Below are positions 43,392 to 52,479 of a stretch of DNA of 64,000 nt, piece after piece. A program made the translations under genes and the position numbers. The stretch covers positions 219,545 through 283,544 of the forward strand of contig NZ_AZDH01000014.1 in NCBI RefSeq assembly GCF_001435445.1, read 5' to 3'. Below the pieces are notes generated by a model, which was not told the DNA's origin, made no database searches, and saw only the letters and a list, made by a program, of their open reading frames with translations. Source of the DNA: Companilactobacillus kimchii DSM 13961 = JCM 10707. GTDB lineage: Bacteria; Bacillota; Bacilli; Lactobacillales; Lactobacillaceae. How positions within the stretch are numbered: position 1 is the stretch's first letter; each line of letters starts with the position of its first letter.

Positions 43392-45374
43392 TTGAGTAAA
43401 ATACTAAATACAATAGGGGCTACATTAGCAATTGCGACCATTTTAGGATCTAATACAAACTTTGTTAATAATGAGGAATTAACAGTTCGTGCTAGTGATA
43501 CAAATACAGTATCTAATGAATCTATTGATTCTTGGATGCCAGATAAGAATTTGCAAAAAACAATTTATAATGCTTTGCACGATTTAGGCCAATCAGTCAA
43601 TGTGAATGGCGGCTATGATACTACATCAATTAATCAAATCACACCTGATATGTTAAAGGACATTCGTTATTTGAATGTTAATTCAAAAGACATCACTGAT
43701 TTAACTGGTCTTCAATATGCCACCGGGCTAATCCAGGCTGATTTCTCCGGAAATTCAATTAAAACGTTGCCTGACAAAATTCCCGGCAATGACAACCTCT
43801 ACTCTCTAAATATAGGTAATTATGCATTAAGTAGCACTAGTCCTTCATGGGTTCTATCAAATAAAGTATCTTTTAACAATACAACCTCAACATATACAGA
43901 CATTAACTATGGGTTCAATAACAAAAGTATTGGGGGAACATTCACCCTTTCGGATGATTCACTAGTATATGGTGCCGATAAAAAAACAGCCGTAATTCCA
44001 TTTGATAAACTTTTTGAAGGATTCAAACAATCTGATGGTTCCTTCAAGAAAGTTAATCCAACCGTTGAGATAAAGTATTCTAGTTCCGAAAACCTATCAC
44101 CCATTGTTAATACTAATAAAAATGAAATTGAACTAAATTTAAACAAAATCACTCCATCAACATCAATTCAAATTCAGTTTACTGTTAACGCTACTGACAA
44201 TGGATCATCTTATTCAACTTGGGACACACTCGATTTCAAGGTTCCTGAATCAGATTCAGTAATTACTGATCCAATGTCCCCCATTAAAGCCTCATCTGTT
44301 GCTAGCATTACTCCTTTAAGCACAGGTAATAGCAACGTCGTTACCAAAAACGTTTCTGCACTCAATAACTACATAAGGAACACAATGATGACCGATACTG
44401 GTATCTATTCAGGTTATATGACAGAAACTCAAAAAAATGATCCCGATACGGATCCAGACATGTTCAATGAAATTACTGAGTCAGCTGGCCTTTATCTTGA
44501 AACCCTAGCAATGCGTGGAGATGCCAACGCTTTTGATAGCTATTACGCTCAAGTTAAAAAGACCTTTTCTAATGGAGATGGATCATTTAATTGGATGTAC
44601 AATACTAGAACAAAACAAAAGAAGCAAGGTAACGCATCATTAGATGATTTGCGTATTATAAGAGCATTAACCCTTATGCAAGCAAAATCACCATCAACTT
44701 CTAGGGCAAATGAAATAAAAGAATTAATAACTGGGTTTAAAAAATATTCCCTTCTTAATGGCAAGATGATTGATGGTACCTTTTTTGACGATAATACTAA
44801 AGAACCTGCCATCAGATTATGTTATTTGGACATGCAGGAATTGAAATACGTATACGGGGAAGCAGGTCTAAGTCAGAAGGATTATGATGATCAATTAAAA
44901 ATATTACAAAATGGTTATTTAGGGGATAACTTTCCATGGTATCAAACTTATTATTATTACGGAGATATGAACGGATATAAAGCGGGAAATTACTCTACTT
45001 TGCCAGAGGCAAAAGGTGAGGTTAATTCAATAGATAGCCTGCTAGTTGTATTACATTTAGCACAAATAAACAAGGCTAAACCCGCAAGTATTAGTTGGAT
45101 AAAAGAACATGTTCATAACCGAACACTCTATAACAACTATTACACTGATGGAACCCCCGTTGAAAAAAACTCTGCCGCTTCAACTTATGCTATAACAGCA
45201 ATGATTGCTTCTACCATAGGTGATAAAGAAATGTACAACGATTCTATTCAAGATCTGAACGACTCGCAAGTACCTTCTGGCTATGGTGACTTTTCTGGAT
45301 GCTTAGGAGATATTCCAAGTATGAAGTCTGCAACTTATAATAATTTAACTGCCCTACTTGCTTATTATTATTAA
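43392..45374 (+). CDS. Secreted LRR-GH8-like hydrolase of the polysaccharide operon
   Basis: 660 aa. An export signal (SKILNTIGATLAIATILGS) precedes an internalin-like leucine-rich stretch (~25-140: NLQKTIYNAL..ITDLTGLQYATGLIQADFSGNSIKTLP), a beta-rich middle (~150-310), then a GH8-like (alpha/alpha)6 domain (~335-660): DTGIYSGYM, EITESAGLYLETLAM with the acid Glu, GSFNWMYN, and NASLDDLRIIRALTLM with Asp. BcsZ and Listeria PssZ-type GH8 enzymes trim such polymers. The start is TTG 43392, behind TGGAGGG. Confidence 0.78.
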   Translation: MSKILNTIGATLAIATILGSNTNFVNNEELTVRASDTNTVSNESIDSWMPDKNLQKTIYNALHDLGQSVNVNGGYDTTSINQITPDMLKDIRYLNVNSKDITDLTGLQYATGLIQADFSGNSIKTLPDKIPGNDNLYSLNIGNYALSSTSPSWVLSNKVSFNNTTSTYTDINYGFNNKSIGGTFTLSDDSLVYGADKKTAVIPFDKLFEGFKQSDGSFKKVNPTVEIKYSSSENLSPIVNTNKNEIELNLNKITPSTSIQIQFTVNATDNGSSYSTWDTLDFKVPESDSVITDPMSPIKASSVASITPLSTGNSNVVTKNVSALNNYIRNTMMTDTGIYSGYMTETQKNDPDTDPDMFNEITESAGLYLETLAMRGDANAFDSYYAQVKKTFSNGDGSFNWMYNTRTKQKKQGNASLDDLRIIRALTLMQAKSPSTSRANEIKELITGFKKYSLLNGKMIDGTFFDDNTKEPAIRLCYLDMQELKYVYGEAGLSQKDYDDQLKILQNGYLGDNFPWYQTYYYYGDMNGYKAGNYSTLPEAKGEVNSIDSLLVVLHLAQINKAKPASISWIKEHVHNRTLYNNYYTDGTPVEKNSAASTYAITAMIASTIGDKEMYNDSIQDLNDSQVPSGYGDFSGCLGDIPSMKSATYNNLTALLAYYY

Positions 45375-45395
45375 TAATTGGTTTTACCAAAATAA

Positions 45396-45429
45396 AGGAA
45401 TTGTGTCTTAGTTGGCACAATTCTTTTTC
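45396..45429 (+). terminator. Terminator of the polysaccharide operon
   Basis: GAATTGTG / CACAATTC stem with TTTTT behind it, right after the GH8-like gene. Confidence 0.78.
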
Positions 45430-45476
45430 TGTTCTAAAATAGTAATATTGTGTTCATCTTTGAGGGGGAAGTTCAG

Positions 45477-46652
45477 ATGCAAACTACCAAATCCAAAAAA
45501 TATTTTCTATTGAGTATGATGTTAATTGCTGCCAATCTACGTTTGCCAATTATGATTATCCCTCCACTGATTAAAACAATTGAAGGTCAATTAGGATTGC
45601 CCAAATCTACAGCTGGTTTGATTACTTCAATTCCATTGATTACCTTTGCTTTACTCTCTCCTATCATTGTCAAAGTTGCTAAAAAATTGGGGAATGAGCT
45701 AACAATCTTTGCCTTCTTCCTACTATTAATAATTGGAAGTTATTTACGAATCATCCCAACAATTGCAGCTTTAATGTTTGGTACATTTTTAGTTGGCATC
45801 GGTATTGACAGCGGGAACGTCCTAGTTCCTGCTATCATCAAGGATCACATGCCTAATGAAATTCCTTTAGGAACCAGTTTATATACTCTTTCAATGTTAT
45901 TGATTGGTGCTATTGGGACGGCTTTGTCAGGAATTCTAATCACTAAAACAAGTCTCCAAATAACTCTAGCTCTACTTTCAATTATGGGAATCATCGCAAC
46001 TATCTTTTGGTTACCTAATCTCAAGAACAACCAAAAAGACAACGCTCGACAAACACAATCCAAAGTTTATCGAAGTGTTTGGAATCAATCCTTAGGTTGG
46101 TTAATCACTGCTTTCTTCGGATTACAATCAATCGTTTATTATTCTTTCATCACTTGGTTGCCTTCAATTCTCGAAAGTAACGGTATTGCTAGTATCACTG
46201 CCAGTAATCTGCTTACGTTATTACAATTGAGTGGTTTGCCCTGTTCATTCATTGTTCCCTTTCTTTCGGTTAGAAAAGGTGGATTGAAAAAACTTTTAAC
46301 AATGCTATTTATTGGTTACGCGATTGCTCCATTGGGATACTTGATTTCTACTAGCAGTCTTGTCTTTTTGACTATCGTAACTGTGGTAACTGGATTTGGA
46401 TCAGGCTTGGCTTTTAATATGGCTGTGGTCTTCTTCACTGAAAAAACTACTAATCCAATTCAGACTGCCGAAGTATCTGGTATGGCTCAATCAGCTGGTT
46501 ACTTGTTGGCTGCAATTGGTCCAACGCTCTTTGGTTTTCTACAAAGTAGCACTCAATCATGGAATTTAATTATCATTATTTTAATTTCACTATCAGTTTT
46601 ACTAACACTATCAGGAATTTTTATTATGCGTCACAAACCTATTAAAGAATGA
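45477..46652 (+). CDS. CynX/NimT family MFS transporter
   Basis: 391 aa, 12 hydrophobic segments. The N-terminal LSMMLIAANLRLPIMIIPPLIKTIEGQLGLPKSTAGLITSIPLITFALLSP is the CynX-like pattern (AANLR..., followed by S..G...S.P...F). Members move cyanate, nitroimidazole or other anions; substrate not predictable. ATG 45477 behind GAGGGGG, whereas the extended frame lacks one. Twelve bases ahead of a HAD hydrolase, probably co-transcribed. Confidence 0.85.
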   Translation: MQTTKSKKYFLLSMMLIAANLRLPIMIIPPLIKTIEGQLGLPKSTAGLITSIPLITFALLSPIIVKVAKKLGNELTIFAFFLLLIIGSYLRIIPTIAALMFGTFLVGIGIDSGNVLVPAIIKDHMPNEIPLGTSLYTLSMLLIGAIGTALSGILITKTSLQITLALLSIMGIIATIFWLPNLKNNQKDNARQTQSKVYRSVWNQSLGWLITAFFGLQSIVYYSFITWLPSILESNGIASITASNLLTLLQLSGLPCSFIVPFLSVRKGGLKKLLTMLFIGYAIAPLGYLISTSSLVFLTIVTVVTGFGSGLAFNMAVVFFTEKTTNPIQTAEVSGMAQSAGYLLAAIGPTLFGFLQSSTQSWNLIIIILISLSVLLTLSGIFIMRHKPIKE

Positions 46653-46663
46653 GGATTTTTAAA

Positions 46664-47314
46664 ATGAAATATATCTTTTTCGATTTCGACGGTACAATTG
46701 CCGATACTAAAGTTGGAACTATTAAAGCACTTCAATACATGGCTCAAAAATTGAATATCACTGACTTGGGGGCTGATACTTATCAAAAATTTATTGGTCC
46801 TGCTATCACTGAAAGTTTTGGCAAATACTATCCTGATCTTCCTAAAGAACGTTATTCTGAAGCCATTGCTGCCTATGACGAATATTACAAAACCGACGGT
46901 CTTTACCAATTGACTCTTTATCCACAAATTGAAGATGTCTTATCAGCTTTGAAAGACGATGGCTATCAACTTTATATCTCATCCGCCAAAACTGAATCAC
47001 TTATTAAGAAATTAATTACTTACCTCAAATTAGATCAATATTTTACCGGACTTTATGGTGCTTCAGAAGATGAAGTTACACGCTCAAGTAAAGCTGACAT
47101 TCTTAAATATGCACTTGAAAATGCCAAAGCCGAGGCCGACGAATCTGTTATTATCGGTGATCGTTCAACCGATATTCAAGGTGGCATTGCCAACCATGTC
47201 CACACTTTAGGTATCACCTATGGATTCGGAGATTACGCTGAATTGCGTGATGCAGGCGCCGAATCAATCTTAGAAGATCCAACTGAGGTACCTTCTGAAA
47301 TTCGAGCAATGTAG
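46664..47314 (+). CDS. HAD family hydrolase (phosphoglycolate-phosphatase-like)
   Basis: 216 aa. Motif I FFDFDGTIADT, motif II ISSAKTES, motif III Lys in SKADILKYALE, motif IV IIGDRSTDIQGG: a complete subfamily I HAD phosphatase with helical cap. Substrate unknown. ATG 46664 follows GAGGA; ATG 46649 would sit ahead of that site. Confidence 0.88.
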   Translation: MKYIFFDFDGTIADTKVGTIKALQYMAQKLNITDLGADTYQKFIGPAITESFGKYYPDLPKERYSEAIAAYDEYYKTDGLYQLTLYPQIEDVLSALKDDGYQLYISSAKTESLIKKLITYLKLDQYFTGLYGASEDEVTRSSKADILKYALENAKAEADESVIIGDRSTDIQGGIANHVHTLGITYGFGDYAELRDAGAESILEDPTEVPSEIRAM

Positions 47315-47450
47315 CTATAAAACTTTTTTTTAAAAAATCGAGCTTTTCCCTTGATATGAAACGGGTTCGATAAAGTAACATAATAATTGTAAAGAGAGTA
47401 AGACATGTCGAAGCTCCTTCGTTAAATAATGACAGAGGAGATACAATATT

Positions 47451-47903
47451 ATGCTATTCAAAATTTTTAGAAAAAATCATACTACTGCTAACGTCGAATT
47501 AAAGGACAACAACCAATTGAGTGCTTTGAAACTAGCTGCCGAAAAGACTGCCGACGAATTCGGATTGGACGCTCAAACTGTGCAAAGTAGTTTATTTGCT
47601 AGCGCCGCTCAAGAGCCAACTATTCTAAATGACCGTGTCGTTTATATGTTTGTAACTAGCGATAAGAAGCACAAGGCACATTCAATGACTTTAACTTTCA
47701 AAAATCCTGTTGCTTGGGGCAATGATAGAATTCCTGTTGACTACATGATCGTTGGTGTATTGCCTGACGGTGCTGGTCAAGAAGATGCCGATCAACTAAA
47801 AGAACACATTGCTAATAAAGTTAATGAGAATGCTGATAAATTGGATGATATTAGATTCAACGATTCTGAATTAAATAAATTCAATCAATCATTTACAGAA
47901 TAA
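47451..47903 (+). CDS. Unknown protein with PTS EIIA-like (mannitol/fructose type) fold, no active-site His
   Basis: 150 aa, soluble. The second half FKNPVAWGNDRIPVDYMIVGVLPDGAGQEDADQLKEHIANKVNENADKL reads like the end of PTS EIIA-2 domains, and the first half RKNHTTANVELK..LKLAAEKTADEFGLDAQTVQSSLFAS like their start. The phosphorylated His (usually in a AxPH segment) is absent: the region is SAAQEPTILNDRVVYMF. It is therefore at most a non-phosphorylatable regulator. The match is by eye and weak. Single gene with its own terminator. Confidence 0.45.
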   Translation: MLFKIFRKNHTTANVELKDNNQLSALKLAAEKTADEFGLDAQTVQSSLFASAAQEPTILNDRVVYMFVTSDKKHKAHSMTLTFKNPVAWGNDRIPVDYMIVGVLPDGAGQEDADQLKEHIANKVNENADKLDDIRFNDSELNKFNQSFTE

Positions 47904-47928
47904 ATGAAGTCGACTAATAGTCGGCTTT
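47904..47928 (+). terminator. Terminator
   Basis: AGTCGACT / AGTCGGCT with six T behind. Confidence 0.78.
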
Positions 47929-48025
47929 TTTGCTGCAAAAATAAATACTTCGAAACTTTTCTATAGTCAGATTGAGAATTTTGCTTAATAATAGTAGACA
48001 GTAAGTCCATTTGAGGGGGACAGCC

Positions 48026-48700
48026 ATGAAACTTTATCATAAGGTAATTCTTATTACCCTAGGTATTTTGGGGATAATTATTTTTTCTACTATGATTTGG
48101 TACCAATATAGCGACATTATTCAGAACTTCTTTAGCTATACTTTCGATCGTGAAAATTTAATTGAGCTTTTAAGGCATCAAGGTCGACATAATGCTATTT
48201 TGTTCATCGCCGTGATTGCCATTGGTTCAGCCATCCCTGGAGTTCCTATTGCTGCGGTGGCAATTCTTTCTGGCGTGTGTTTTGGTCGTTGGCTTGGTTT
48301 CGGGGTTAACGTAACTGGTGCCGTCATTGGAAACATGCTAGCGATAAACATTCTAGGTGCCTTTCCTCACAAAGTCCGTTCAAGTCGTTTTAGACCATTA
48401 GCCGATAAACTCAAGAATATGCATCATCCCAGATTAGGGTTAAGTATCGGTTACGCTGTACCAATGTTGCCAACCCTATTAGTCAACTACGCTGCAATTG
48501 AAATGAAATTGTCTTGGCGTAATAAACTTATTTGCATATTCTTAGGTTCTTTACCAGTATCATTCTTATATGCCTTTGGTGGTGATGAATTGATATTTGG
48601 TAATATCAAAGTTACTATAGTAGCTATTTTATTAGTCATTCTGATGTTTGCTTTGTATGACTTCATTCGTCGAGATCAAAGAATTAAACAAAATATTTAG
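48026..48700 (+). CDS. TVP38/TMEM64 (VTT domain) membrane protein
   Basis: 224 aa, about five or six hydrophobic segments. AIGSAIPGVPIAAVAILSGVCFGRWLGFGVNVTGAVIGNMLAINILG is the VTT/SNARE-associated motif region (P-G-x-P and G...G...N). Members are proposed lipid scramblases. ATG 48026 follows GAGGGGG. It ends at the left member of the 44-bp direct repeat. Confidence 0.85.
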   Translation: MKLYHKVILITLGILGIIIFSTMIWYQYSDIIQNFFSYTFDRENLIELLRHQGRHNAILFIAVIAIGSAIPGVPIAAVAILSGVCFGRWLGFGVNVTGAVIGNMLAINILGAFPHKVRSSRFRPLADKLKNMHHPRLGLSIGYAVPMLPTLLVNYAAIEMKLSWRNKLICIFLGSLPVSFLYAFGGDELIFGNIKVTIVAILLVILMFALYDFIRRDQRIKQNI

Positions 48701-48744
48701 ACAACTAAAAAAGCCGACCATTTGGTCGACTTTTTATTTACTTA
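48701..48744 (+). repeat. 44-bp direct repeat, left copy, with terminator
   Basis: Identical in all 44 positions to 52436-52479. It contains the terminator AAAAAAGCCGACC.TTTGGTCGACTTTTT and the stop plus last Lys codon of the PTS EIIA gene. The two copies bracket the ManNAc-type PTS cassette. Confidence 0.9.
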
Positions 48745-49235
48745 AGTTTTGCTTCCATTACCTTCGATCCATTTTTTAAGTCAGCATTATTTTCCACTGA
48801 CAGACTACTACTATCAATCTTGTCCGCAGTATTAGTTATGATGGTCAAAATAACGGTATCCTTTTTGGCAAGTCTCACTTGCTCTAAATCCATCTTAGCA
48901 ATTGGCGTCTGAACTTTAACTTTGTCTCCTTCTTCAACTAAAATTTCAAAAGGTTTTCCCTCAAGTTCAACTGTATCCAATCCCATATGGACCATAACTT
49001 CTAGACCGTTCGAGGTTTTTAATCCTAAAGCATGTTTAGTTTTAAAAACTGAAGTAATTGTTCCTTCTACTGGGGAATAAACCTCTCCTTGAGTTGGTAC
49101 AATGCCAAACCCATCCCCCATTAATTTTTGTGCAAATACTGGATCTTTAACATTTTCTAAAGTCTGTAACTTACCACTTGCTGGAGCATAAATTGTTTCA
49201 GTAATTTTTTTCTTTCCTAATCCAAATAATCCCAT
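48738..49235 (-). CDS. PTS glucose-type EIIA domain protein
   Basis: 165 aa. EIIA-Glc fold: APASGKLQTLENVKDPVFAQKLMGDGFGIVPTQGEVYSPVEGTI, active-site LEVMVHMGLDTVELEG (phospho-His). It receives phosphate from HPr and passes it to the EIIB domain of the following permease in transcription order, which lies 11 bp upstream. Third gene of nanE-EIIBC-EIIA. Confidence 0.93.
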   Translation of the reverse strand: MGLFGLGKKKITETIYAPASGKLQTLENVKDPVFAQKLMGDGFGIVPTQGEVYSPVEGTITSVFKTKHALGLKTSNGLEVMVHMGLDTVELEGKPFEILVEEGDKVKVQTPIAKMDLEQVRLAKKDTVILTIITNTADKIDSSSLSVENNADLKNGSKVMEAKLK

Positions 49236-49246
49236 TTAATCTACCT

Positions 49247-50755
49247 CTATTCATCAGTTCCTAAAATACCGTTAATTTCTTGACTGTATAAATCTGCTTT
49301 TCCACCATAGACGGCTTGCAAGCCTCCACTGACATCTAATACGGCTGTAGCTCCCAAATCTTTTAACACCTTTTTATCAACCTTTGTATTATCGGCAACG
49401 GCAATACGTAATCTTGTAGCACAAGCCTCAACGCTTTGAATATTTTCAGCTCCACCTAATGCACCAATAATTTGTTGAGATTGATCATGTAGATTGGAAT
49501 TTTTATCGGCTGACGATTTGTCCGTTGATGGTGATGTATCATCGTTTTCCATACCCGGAATTGCTACATGGAATTTTGTAATACAGAATCTAAATACCAC
49601 GTAATATACGACAGCCCAAATTAATCCGAACCAAAGTACAGTAGGCCAATTTGTTTTATCTTTACCTTGTAAAACGCCAAACAATAAATAATCAATTAGT
49701 CCACCTGAGAAAGAATTACCAATTCTAATATTAAGAATATCTGCAAAATAGAATGATAAACCATCAAGAAAAGCGTGAATCACATATAGCCATGGAGCAA
49801 CAAACAAGAAAGTATATTCAAGTGGCTCAGTAATACCTGTTAGAAACGATGTCAACCCACCACTTAGGTAAAGTCCACCATCCTTTTTTCTATTTTTCTT
49901 TGGTAAACAATGATACATAGCTAGGGCTGCTGCTGGCAGACCAAACATCATCGTGGCAAATCTCCCAGCAAAGAAACGTGTTCCATATGTAAATAAACCA
50001 ACATGATTAGCATCTGCTAACTGTGCGAAGAAAATATTTTGAGCACCAACCACAGTATGCCCAGCAACAGTTGCAGTACCACCAAGTGATGTGTACCAAA
50101 ATAGTGGATAAATTGTATGATGTAAACCAACGGCACCTAATAAACGTAGTAAGAAGCCATAGAAGAAAGTACCAATACTACCCATTTTGGCAATATTGTG
50201 ACCTACTATTACTAGCCAACCTTGTACCGGTGGCCAAATCATAAAGAATAATGCTCCAATAAAAATTGCTGTAAAAGAAGTAATAATAGGAATAAATCTT
50301 GAACCACCGAAAAAGCCTAAAAATTGTGGCAATTCAATTTTACGATATCGGTTGTGAAGATAAGCAACCATACCACCAATCACAATTGAGCCAACTACAC
50401 CAGTGTCAATTGTTGTTCCTTTTGGGGAAAACATTTGAATAAATCCAGCTATCGTAGCTGTATAAACTAAGAAAGAAACACCTGCAGCCAAACCAGCAGT
50501 TCCCTTATCACCATTCGCCAGTCCCACCGCAATACCAATAGCAAATATTAATGCAATATTATTGAAGACGGCGCTACCAGCAAAATTCATAATCTTTAGA
50601 ATTGTTTGCAACCAAGGCATTGATAAGAATGGATATGCCTTAACAGCAGCGTCGTTAGTCAACGCACCACCTAAACCTAACAGAAGACCGGCTGCCGGTA
50701 AAATAGCTATCGGTAGCATGAAAGCTCTTCCTAACTGTGAGAATTTTTTAAACAT
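49247..50755 (-). CDS. PTS EIIBC permease, probably for N-acetylmannosamine or similar amino sugar
   Basis: 502 aa. Glucose-superfamily EIIC (residues ~1-390; FSQLGRAFMLPIAILPAAGLLLGLG at the start, and LGAVGLHHTIYPLFWYTSLGG, GITEPLEYTFLFVAPWLYVIHAFLDG), a linker and EIIB with SVEACATRLRI (phospho-Cys) at ~445. Together with nanE and no nanA/nanK, the substrate is more likely ManNAc than sialic acid; GlcNAc or glucose permeases are close relatives. Confidence 0.85.
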   Translation of the reverse strand: MFKKFSQLGRAFMLPIAILPAAGLLLGLGGALTNDAAVKAYPFLSMPWLQTILKIMNFAGSAVFNNIALIFAIGIAVGLANGDKGTAGLAAGVSFLVYTATIAGFIQMFSPKGTTIDTGVVGSIVIGGMVAYLHNRYRKIELPQFLGFFGGSRFIPIITSFTAIFIGALFFMIWPPVQGWLVIVGHNIAKMGSIGTFFYGFLLRLLGAVGLHHTIYPLFWYTSLGGTATVAGHTVVGAQNIFFAQLADANHVGLFTYGTRFFAGRFATMMFGLPAAALAMYHCLPKKNRKKDGGLYLSGGLTSFLTGITEPLEYTFLFVAPWLYVIHAFLDGLSFYFADILNIRIGNSFSGGLIDYLLFGVLQGKDKTNWPTVLWFGLIWAVVYYVVFRFCITKFHVAIPGMENDDTSPSTDKSSADKNSNLHDQSQQIIGALGGAENIQSVEACATRLRIAVADNTKVDKKVLKDLGATAVLDVSGGLQAVYGGKADLYSQEINGILGTDE

Positions 50756-50774
50756 TTTTATTTACCCCTTATTT

Positions 50775-51464
50775 TTAATTAAGTGCTGTAATAAATCTTT
50801 GAGCAATTTCCATTGGTCTTGTAATTGCCCCACCAACTACAATTCCTGTCGCTCCCATGTCTTGTATTTTTCTGGCTTGTTCTGGAGTATGAATCTTACC
50901 TTCAGCTATCACAGGCATCTTGGCATCAACATACGCTTTTATTAGATCTATATCAGGACCATCTTTCTTTTCACTTTCTTCTGTATATCCACTTAATGTC
51001 GTTCCGACAAAATCAACTCCAGCTTCATAGGCATTCTTACCTTCTTCAAAAATTGAAGTATCCGCCATTAATAACTGATCTGGATATTTTTCTTTAATTT
51101 CTTTGATAAATTCAGCAACAGTTTTACCATCATGACGCTTGCGTAAAGTGCAATCCAAAGCAATTACTGCTACTCCTGTTTCATGTAACTCATCAACTTC
51201 TTTCATAGTAGCTGTGATAAATGGTTTCTCTGGTAGATAATCTTTTTTTATAATTCCAATAATCGGTAAGTCAACTTCTTCTTGAATCTCTTTAATATCA
51301 CGAATCGAGTTTGCTCTAATACCGACAGCTCCTGCACGTTTAGCTGCAATTGCCATTAAGGGCATGACCCCACCATTTTTTGTATAAAGTGGTTCTCCGG
51401 GAAGTGCCTGACAGGAAACAATCAAGCCGCCTTTAATTTGTTTTATAAAATCTTCTTTTTTCAT
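50775..51464 (-). CDS. nanE: N-acetylmannosamine-6-phosphate 2-epimerase
   Basis: 229 aa TIM barrel. [42 protein letters not shown] at the N-terminus, [14 protein letters not shown] with the catalytic Lys region, [32 protein letters not shown] and [13 protein letters not shown] are canonical. Converts ManNAc-6-P to GlcNAc-6-P, which NagA/NagB elsewhere would use. First gene of the cassette's minus-strand operon, divergent from the RpiR regulator. Confidence 0.95.
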   Translation of the reverse strand: MKKEDFIKQIKGGLIVSCQALPGEPLYTKNGGVMPLMAIAAKRAGAVGIRANSIRDIKEIQEEVDLPIIGIIKKDYLPEKPFITATMKEVDELHETGVAVIALDCTLRKRHDGKTVAEFIKEIKEKYPDQLLMADTSIFEEGKNAYEAGVDFVGTTLSGYTEESEKKDGPDIDLIKAYVDAKMPVIAEGKIHTPEQARKIQDMGATGIVVGGAITRPMEIAQRFITALN

Positions 51465-51539
51465 TCTTCATTTTTCCTCCAAAATTAATTAATTTGGATT
51501 ATATTCTCCAGAAAGAAATATAAAACATTATTCATGTTT

Positions 51540-51553
51540 TGTAAACCCTTTCT
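51540..51553. promoter_or_regulatory. Candidate cre (CcpA) site
   Basis: TGTAAACCCTTTCT differs from the cre consensus TGWAANCGNTNWCA at two positions. Located in the divergent nanE/RpiR promoter region. Confidence 0.45.
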
Positions 51554-51624
51554 TTTTTAAGATTCTAAATAATCATCAGAAAATGTATAATTATCAAGAG
51601 AAATACAATTGGAGAATTTTCAAA

Positions 51625-52443
51625 ATGAATATTGATAATTTAATTAAAGACAAATATGAAACACTAACTAAATCAGAAAAGAAAATCGCCCAATATATTA
51701 TGAATAACAAGAAATCTATTATTTATGGGACAATGGAAACAATTAAAAAAAACGTCTCTGTGGGAGATGCCACAATAGTACGTTTTTCAAGAAAATTAGG
51801 TTTCTCTGGCTTTAACGATTTAAAGATTGATTTAGCTAAAACCGAATTGGAAGAAAGCAATATTGATTCCAGCCATGATTATTATGATGATATAGCCGAC
51901 CGTTTGATTTCGACAATCAAGGATACTGCATCCCTTATAAATCCAAGCGATCTAAATAAAGCAATACAGTTAATCACAAATTGCCACAAACTTTATATTT
52001 TCGGAGTTGGACACAGTGGTGAAATTGGAAAAGATTTTTCTAAAATGCTATTAAGAATTGGATTAATCGTTCAAGCCGAAACAGACCCACATTTTCAATC
52101 ACAAATGGCGGCCATGATGACAAATAATGACCTTGTTATTGGAATATCCCTATCTGGAGAAACTAAAGATACCTACGATTCACTCCAAATGGCGAAAAAA
52201 AGTGGTGCAAGCATCATTTCCATTACTAATAACAATCTTTCTTCCATTGCACAAATTAGCGATATAACGCTACGTACTTCAATTGAAGAATTCCTCAATG
52301 GTGGCTCTTTAGCTGGTCAACTATCGCAATTATATGTTTGTGAAGTTTTAATTCGTGGCTACGAAAGACAAAATGGTGTAGATGCAGTTTCTCTTCGTGA
52401 AAAAGCATTACGTTCAATTATGGATAAAAGATTAAACAACTAA
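51625..52443 (+). CDS. RpiR family (HTH-SIS) regulator
   Basis: 272 aa. N-terminal HTH_6 (LTKSEKKIAQYIMNNKKSIIYGTMETIKKNVSVGDATIVRFSRKLGFSGFNDLKIDLAK), C-terminal SIS sugar-phosphate domain (YIFGVGHSGEIGKDFSKMLLRIG, GISLSGETKDTYDSLQMAKKSGASIISITNN). Probably senses ManNAc-6-P or GlcNAc-6-P and controls the divergent nanE-PTS operon. ATG 51625 behind TTGGAGAA is used. Its last codons lie within the right 44-bp repeat. Confidence 0.9.
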   Translation: MNIDNLIKDKYETLTKSEKKIAQYIMNNKKSIIYGTMETIKKNVSVGDATIVRFSRKLGFSGFNDLKIDLAKTELEESNIDSSHDYYDDIADRLISTIKDTASLINPSDLNKAIQLITNCHKLYIFGVGHSGEIGKDFSKMLLRIGLIVQAETDPHFQSQMAAMMTNNDLVIGISLSGETKDTYDSLQMAKKSGASIISITNNNLSSIAQISDITLRTSIEEFLNGGSLAGQLSQLYVCEVLIRGYERQNGVDAVSLREKALRSIMDKRLNN

Positions 52444-52479
52444 AAAAGCCGACCATTTGGTCGACTTTTTATTTACTTA
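52436..52479 (+). repeat. 44-bp direct repeat, right copy, with terminator
   Basis: Exact copy of 48701-48744. Includes the end of the RpiR gene, a bidirectional terminator, and the stop and last Lys codon of the arylsulfotransferase-like gene. Confidence 0.9.
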
